Positions 63,750 through 64,000 of a stretch of DNA of 64,000 bases are shown one piece after another. The translations under genes and the position numbers were made by a program. Position 1 is the stretch's first letter. Each line of letters begins with the position of its first letter. The DNA is from Euglena gracilis (lineage: Eukaryota > Euglenida > Euglenophyceae > Euglenales), in NCBI GenBank assembly GCA_039621445.1, contig CP154955.1:59551564-59615563 (forward strand). Direction: 5' to 3'. A model generated the notes under the pieces. The model saw nothing but the letters and a program-made list of their open reading frames with translations, ran no database searches and was not told the DNA's origin.

Positions 63750-64000
63750 CACAACACAGCACACACACACACACACAACACACAACACAACACAACATAA
63801 CACAACACAACACAACACAACACAACACAACACAACACAACGCAACGCAACGCAACGCAACGCAACGCAACGCAACGCAACGCAGCGCAGCGCAGCGCAG
63901 CGCAGCGCAGCGCAGCGCAGCACAGCACAGCACAACACAACACAACACAACACAACACAACACAACACAACACAACACAACACAACACAACACAACACAA
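63750..64000. repeat. Graded 5-bp satellite (ACAAC to GCAAC to GCAGC and back)
   Basis: After a (CA)n start, the unit is ACAAC to 63839, GCAAC to about 63880, GCAGC to about 63920, then ACAGC and ACAAC to the window end. The array runs off the right edge. Poly-Cys-Val readings on the minus strand are artefacts. Confidence 0.97.

Overview
This window is nuclear DNA of a eukaryote with a large, intron-rich, repeat-filled genome. Short GC-rich protein-coding islands (about 45-190 bp) are separated by introns of roughly 0.1-4 kb packed with G/C homopolymer runs, microsatellites and small terminal-inverted-repeat (TIR) insertions. There are no operons, bacterial-type genes, tRNA or rRNA genes, or long genuine ORFs. 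The lineage cannot be fixed from sequence alone. An mTERF-family gene and a long ankyrin protein, with all recognisable exons on one strand, fit an alga or other microbial eukaryote. Green-algal or dinoflagellate-like genomes are candidates, not conclusions.

Layout of coding signal, all on the minus strand: (1) about 14.2 to 0.4 kb, at least 14 exon islands of an ankyrin-repeat protein, mostly one repeat per exon; (2) 20.8-20.5 kb, the last two exons of an unidentified gene with canonical splice sites and a stop; (3) 29.6-23.3 kb, six exons of an mTERF-family protein ending in a family-like C-terminus and a stop; (4) 35.5-34.5 kb, one well-bounded 99-nt exon plus a weaker one; (5) 63.3-41.5 kb, about 21 GC-rich exon islands of one or more unidentified proline-rich proteins, ending in a possible 15-codon terminal exon.

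Between the exons, the most informative structure is a set of small non-autonomous DNA transposons (MITE-like) with TIRs usually beginning CAGG or GGCAG. Many are flanked by 8-bp direct repeats, five of them exact, as expected for the hAT superfamily. At least five sequence families occur, several in two or more copies. Three insertions can be compared with an uninterrupted copy of the host repeat elsewhere in the same window. One family is a palindrome whose core contains telomere-like TTAGGG units. No transposase gene is present.

Other structure includes a roughly 42-copy 13-bp minisatellite readable in several frames, a 317-bp GT tract, a 150-bp CAC tract, a graded 5-bp satellite at the right edge, a 120-162-bp tandem array, serial palindromes near 20 kb, and several unnamed dispersed short motifs.
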